Assembly: GCA_023228325.1 (NCBI GenBank)
Contig: JALOBK010000001.1
Location: forward strand, 124,001-188,000
Length of the DNA: 64,000 nt
Origin: a bacterium
Lineage (GTDB): Bacteria > Auribacterota > UBA6266
Direction: 5' to 3'
A model generated the notes under the pieces. It had not been told where the DNA came from. It saw only the letters and a list, made by a program, of their open reading frames with translations, and did no database searches. The position numbers and the translations under genes are program-made. This document shows, in pieces, positions 61,086 through 64,000 of the stretch; within the stretch, counting starts at the first letter, position 1; each line of letters opens with the position of its first letter.

Positions 61086-61886
61086 ATGGCTGACATATCA
61101 AATACAGTAAATATAGAAGACATATTCCGCAAGTACAACCGCAGGATATATGCCCTCGCATTAAGCATTATAAAAGACGCGAAGGAAGCTGAAGATATCG
61201 TTCAGGACGTATTTTTGAAGATAATCAGGAAAATCGATACTTTTAAAGGTAAATCGGATATTTCCACATGGATATACAGGATAACATATAATGAAGCGCT
61301 TACTCACCTGCGGGAGAAAACGAAGCTGCGAAGCATAAACTATGCCGATGATAATCAGCATGGGATAACAAAGAACAGTGAAGGGTTATCCGTAAATTGG
61401 CCGCTGATGCCCGATGAACTAAGCGAACAGAACGAATTGAAAGAGAGCATAGACAAAGCCATAGCGCGCCTGCCCATAAAATACAGGGTTATTCTTTTGC
61501 TGAGATCCGTTGAAGGGTTTTCTGTTAAAGAGACGGCGGGAATCTTAAAAATTAAGGAAAATTCGGTTAAATCGCGCCTGCACAGGGCAAGGCTTATAAT
61601 TCATAAGGAGCTTTCAAACCATATAAAAACATCCCGGCCGGAATCTCCCGAAAAAGAAGACGTGTCCTGCGATATAAACACCCGTTTTATATACGATTAC
61701 ATCGAAGGACATATGGACGCGACAAAAGGGAGAGCATTCAAAAAACATATAGCGGACTGCCGGGAGTGCAACGGTTTTCTGGATACATATATGAAGGCAA
61801 TAGCCATCACTAACGCCTTACAGTGCGCAGACATACCCAACTCCCTGCAGGACAGGATAAAAACCTTTATAGCCCTGAACAGCTGA
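61086..61886 (+). CDS. ECF-type RNA polymerase sigma factor with fused zinc-finger anti-sigma domain
   Basis: 266 residues. Sigma region 2: YALALSIIKDAKEAEDIVQDVFLKII with DISTWIYRITYNEALTHLR; sigma region 4: LPIKYRVILLLRSVEGFSVKETAGILKIKENSVKSRLHRARL. The tail (about 190-245) has a zf-HC2-like pattern: EKEDVSCDINTRFIYDYIEGHM and HIADCRECNGFL (H-X3-C-X2-C), usually found in separate anti-sigma factors. So one protein may carry both activities. It is the first plus-strand gene in the window since 4.4 kb. Confidence 0.88.
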   Translation: MADISNTVNIEDIFRKYNRRIYALALSIIKDAKEAEDIVQDVFLKIIRKIDTFKGKSDISTWIYRITYNEALTHLREKTKLRSINYADDNQHGITKNSEGLSVNWPLMPDELSEQNELKESIDKAIARLPIKYRVILLLRSVEGFSVKETAGILKIKENSVKSRLHRARLIIHKELSNHIKTSRPESPEKEDVSCDINTRFIYDYIEGHMDATKGRAFKKHIADCRECNGFLDTYMKAIAITNALQCADIPNSLQDRIKTFIALNS

Positions 61887-61983
61887 TACCACCTCAAATC
61901 CAATTTTCCCGTAAACCTTCAGATTCATGGAACCTTTTCCATTCTCCCGCGTCTAAACTGTAAAAGAAGGGAGAGTGGTTATA

Positions 61984-62052
61984 ATGAAAGGTAAAATAAA
62001 AAGAAGAAGGCAAAAAGAAGAAAGCGGGAATTGTTGCGGATGCGGATGCTGA
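61984..62052 (+). CDS. 22-residue cysteine-rich peptide MKGKIKRRRQ...CCGCGC
   Basis: The frame ATG at 61984 to TGA encodes a basic N-terminal half (KGKIKRRRQKEE) and a C terminus of SGNCCGCGC. A gggag site lies about 11 bases upstream. It follows the sigma gene at 98 bp on the same strand and precedes a long hairpin. The four clustered cysteines suggest metal binding or a modified peptide. No match to a known family comes to mind, and with this size it could be chance. Confidence 0.45.
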   Translation: MKGKIKRRRQKEESGNCCGCGC

Positions 62053-62069
62053 ATATAAATAAACTAAGG

Positions 62070-62121
62070 TTCGGGGGTTTGTGTATTGCGCGGGTTCTCG
62101 CGCGATATCAAACCTCCGGAA
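62070..62121. repeat. Long imperfect hairpin in the convergent gap
   Basis: ttcgggggtttg pairs with caaacctccggaa, and gcgcg with cgcgc inside, around a ggttct loop. There is no T-run on either side, so it is not a standard terminator; it may protect RNA ends of the converging transcripts. Confidence 0.7.
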
Positions 62122-62147
62122 TGCGGATGGCTCTCCGGTAAACGCGG

Positions 62148-62720
62148 TTATTTTCGCGGTTTATCTTTTATTGTTTCTTTTATTAATCCGCATGCTATGC
62201 GGTTACATCCTTTTCCTGCGGGGTCGGTAAAATAATCATCGGGCATTTCATGGATTACCAGAGAAGTCCCGGGAGCCTTTAATATCGAATTAGCGCCCGT
62301 TTTTGAAAGGGAAATCTGGTTTGTGATAAATGACATTTTGCAATTACCTTTTTTATCAACGATTATATTGGGAAGGTCTCCGGCATGGTGGCCTTTGATA
62401 TTCAGGAATCCGTGTTTTTTATTGTACGGATTAAAATGTCCGCCGGCTGATTTGAAATCAGGCGCTTCGCACACAGGCTTTTCATGTATATGGAAAGCGT
62501 GCGCGCCGGGCGGAAAAGAGCTCAAATCAAGTTCTATGCCTACCGACCCGTCATCGTTATCCATAAACAATACTTCTCCCACGCTTTTTCCCTCTGTATC
62601 AATCATCCTGGCTTTCGCCTTCAACTGCCCGCCGTAAACACAGTTGTTTATTAAGAACAGCGCGCAGACAGCATAAACACATCTCCTGAGAACTCTCGCA
62701 TATTTCATTTCATCCCCCAT
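62148..62720 (-). CDS. sodC: Cu/Zn superoxide dismutase
   Basis: 190 residues with a signal peptide (cut near VYGG). Copper and zinc histidines are visible: AFHIHEKPVCE, SAGGHFNPYNKKHG, IKGHHAGDLPNI and VIHEMPDDYF, with Cys of PVCE and GCNRIACGLI making the usual disulfide. It removes periplasmic superoxide. It shares a strand with the Tpx-PCD and rubredoxin genes, two bases apart from the former. Confidence 0.93.
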   Translation of the reverse strand: MGDEMKYARVLRRCVYAVCALFLINNCVYGGQLKAKARMIDTEGKSVGEVLFMDNDDGSVGIELDLSSFPPGAHAFHIHEKPVCEAPDFKSAGGHFNPYNKKHGFLNIKGHHAGDLPNIIVDKKGNCKMSFITNQISLSKTGANSILKAPGTSLVIHEMPDDYFTDPAGKGCNRIACGLIKETIKDKPRK

Positions 62721-62722
62721 TT

Positions 62723-63598
62723 TTAGTTTATTCGGCGGGAACCTTCCGTCCCGTCTATAATACGCGCCATAATAAAATCATTGTCGCTGAGCCCTCCGAT
62801 GGCGTGCGTGGACAGCGTAACCGTTACCTTGTTATAACTTATGCTGAAGTCAGGATGATGCCCCTGCTCTTCGGCGATAACGCTGATAATGTCCAGAAAA
62901 TATTTGGCTCCGGCAAAATCTTTAAATTTAAACATCTTCCTGATTTTTTTGTTCTCAACAAGTTCCCATCCTTTAAGGCCGGCAAAAAGCTCTTTAACAC
63001 GTCTTATATCAAGCGGCGGCGCGCCGGCTTCACATGGAACACAACGGGATGGCAGTTTTTCGCTCGCCGGCGCCGGCGGATTTTTTGTCACATCTTTAAG
63101 CGCCGTCAAGACGGCTTCATAATCCGGCGCGTTGGTCGCTTCTTTCACAACCTGCGCATACCGGATAATATTATTTTTATCTATAATAATCACAGCGCGG
63201 GCTAAAAGATGCAGTTCCCTGATAAGCAGTCCGTAATTAATGCCGAAAGACGAAGTCTTATAATCCGAAAGGGTTATCACTTTATTGATTTTGTTGTCCC
63301 GGCAAAACCTTTTCTGGGCAAAAGGCAAATCCTGGCTGATGCCTATTATAACGACATCATCCGACAATTCAGCCGACCTCCTGTTAAACTCCTTGACCTG
63401 CAGGTCACAGACCGGGGTATCCAGGGAAAGAAACGAGGTAATTATCTTTACAGACCCTTTGTAATCGCTTAGCTTGACTTCTTTCAGGTCAGCGTCAACA
63501 GCATAAAATTCCGGGGCAAAACCGCCTTCCCTGATTTTTCTGCCCGCCAGAGACAGCGGTTTCGACTTAAACGTTATTACCCTTTCCGGATCATTCAT
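62723..63598 (-). CDS. Thiol peroxidase-pterin-4a-carbinolamine dehydratase fusion
   Basis: 291 residues. Residues 1 to about 168 are a Tpx-type peroxiredoxin: peroxidatic Cys in [17 protein letters not shown] and resolving Cys in [13 protein letters not shown] linker with CVPC follows (about 183-186), then a PCD/DCoH-like domain with [42 protein letters not shown] and a final ARIID. The first reduces peroxides; the second recycles pterins or helps protein pairing. I know of no such fusion as a common family, so the link between the two activities is open. Confidence 0.85.
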   Translation of the reverse strand: MNDPERVITFKSKPLSLAGRKIREGGFAPEFYAVDADLKEVKLSDYKGSVKIITSFLSLDTPVCDLQVKEFNRRSAELSDDVVIIGISQDLPFAQKRFCRDNKINKVITLSDYKTSSFGINYGLLIRELHLLARAVIIIDKNNIIRYAQVVKEATNAPDYEAVLTALKDVTKNPPAPASEKLPSRCVPCEAGAPPLDIRRVKELFAGLKGWELVENKKIRKMFKFKDFAGAKYFLDIISVIAEEQGHHPDFSISYNKVTVTLSTHAIGGLSDNDFIMARIIDGTEGSRRIN

Positions 63599-64000
63599 CT
63601 TTTACCGGTTCAAACTGTTCTTTATTAACGCCGCATTCGGGACATTTCCAGTCGGCAGGCAAATCTTTAAAAGCCGTCCCGGGCTTTACACCGTTATCCG
63701 GGTCGCCTTTTGCGGGGTCATAGATATAGCCGCAAACTTTGCACCGGTACTTTCCCGTAGATTCAACTTTTCCCAGGGGTTTTTTCGCGGGAGCTTCCGG
63801 TTTCTTCTCTGCGGCCGTTTTCCCCTCGATATTAAAACCTACTTTCAACCCGACCTGCCAGTAAGCGACGGCGCCGTCTTCTATTTCGCCTCTGATTTGC
63901 GTAATCTCAAACCAGCGGCTGTTTCGGACAGTCTTATCCGCCCGGGAAAGCGCGTTTTTAACCGCGTCTTCAACAGTGGCTTGCGAAGAACCGACCAGTT
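63591..64000 (-). CDS. Dodecin-rubredoxin fusion protein (N-terminus cut by window edge)
   Basis: The frame is open to the window end and continues upstream of the internal TTG at 63848. Reading from 64000 it gives [20 protein letters not shown], then [20 protein letters not shown] and [14 protein letters not shown], a dodecin with its flavin-binding Trp and conserved RWFE. After a Lys/Pro/Ala-rich linker (about 25 residues) comes rubredoxin: [30 protein letters not shown] with the four iron cysteines. Dodecins store or buffer flavin; rubredoxin moves single electrons. The stop overlaps the Tpx-PCD start by 8 bases. Confidence 0.9.
   Translation of the reverse strand, partial: LVGSSQATVEDAVKNALSRADKTVRNSRWFEITQIRGEIEDGAVAYWQVGLKVGFNIEGKTAAEKKPEAPAKKPLGKVESTGKYRCKVCGYIYDPAKGDPDNGVKPGTAFKDLPADWKCPECGVNKEQFEPVKDE

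Overview
The window is about 64 kb of dense bacterial chromosome. Nearly every gene from position 1 to 60.8 kb lies on the minus strand. The envelope and secretion genes are those of a diderm bacterium: TolC/CusA, a type II secretion or type IV pilus pseudopilin operon, and MreBCD/PBP2/RodA. Prepilins with a C-terminal H-X9-DG motif and a PilO-like/PilM-PilN/Amuc_1102-like set are known from the Planctomycetes-Verrucomicrobia group and relatives. I infer an uncultivated PVC-like lineage such as Omnitrophota, with low confidence because there is no rRNA or ribosomal marker here.

Layout. 0-3 kb: end of a pilus assembly operon. 3.0-4.5 kb: a lone plus-strand alpha/beta hydrolase between two repeat elements. 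4.5-14.1 kb: three H-X9-DG prepilins, a giant GspK, then GspJ, I, H, G, G and a secreted protein. 14.2-22.4 kb: cell shape and division genes (rodA, mrdA, mreD, mreC, mreB, an amidase) with a GxxExxY gene, an HD-GYP protein and a receiver protein. 22.7-32.3 kb: hflX, GxxExxY, miaA, mutL, mutS, TPR protein, miaB, GIY-YIG. 32.4-33.4 kb: a REP-associated transposase unit with perfect 25-bp inverted ends. 33.4-42.4 kb: a sulfur assimilation operon containing its own siroheme pathway (rrf2, leader RNA, cysH, PiT permease, cysK, sirC, hemA, hemC, cobA, hemB, hemL, sulfite reductase). 42.5-43.5 kb: TPP riboswitch and thi4. 43.7-47.8 kb: GH/GT2/PEGA polysaccharide-type genes. 47.8-54.4 kb: CusCBA-type metal efflux and a TauE/SafE transporter. 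54.5-60.9 kb: a RiPP operon of the thio(seleno)oxazole SbtA/SbtM type, embedded with DHH phosphoesterase, DoxX, NDH-2-like flavoprotein, polyprenyl synthase and UbiA prenyltransferase. 61.1-64 kb: ECF sigma fused to a zinc-finger anti-sigma domain, a 22-residue CCGCGC peptide, Cu/Zn SOD, a thiol peroxidase-PCD fusion and a dodecin-rubredoxin fusion.

The most interesting items are: (1) a family of ACAGAT-repeat elements, two carrying a GxxExxY PD-(D/E)XK gene and one that looks like the same element after exact loss of that gene through an 8-bp direct repeat; (2) the SbtA/SbtM peptide system beside quinone and redox genes; (3) a structured leader RNA before cysH whose closing helix excludes a terminator; (4) a siroheme branch with a HemC lacking its cofactor domain, a short HemA and no HemD; (5) two redox gene fusions, Tpx-PCD and dodecin-rubredoxin.

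All identifications rest on motif and family recognition from the sequence; no database search was run.
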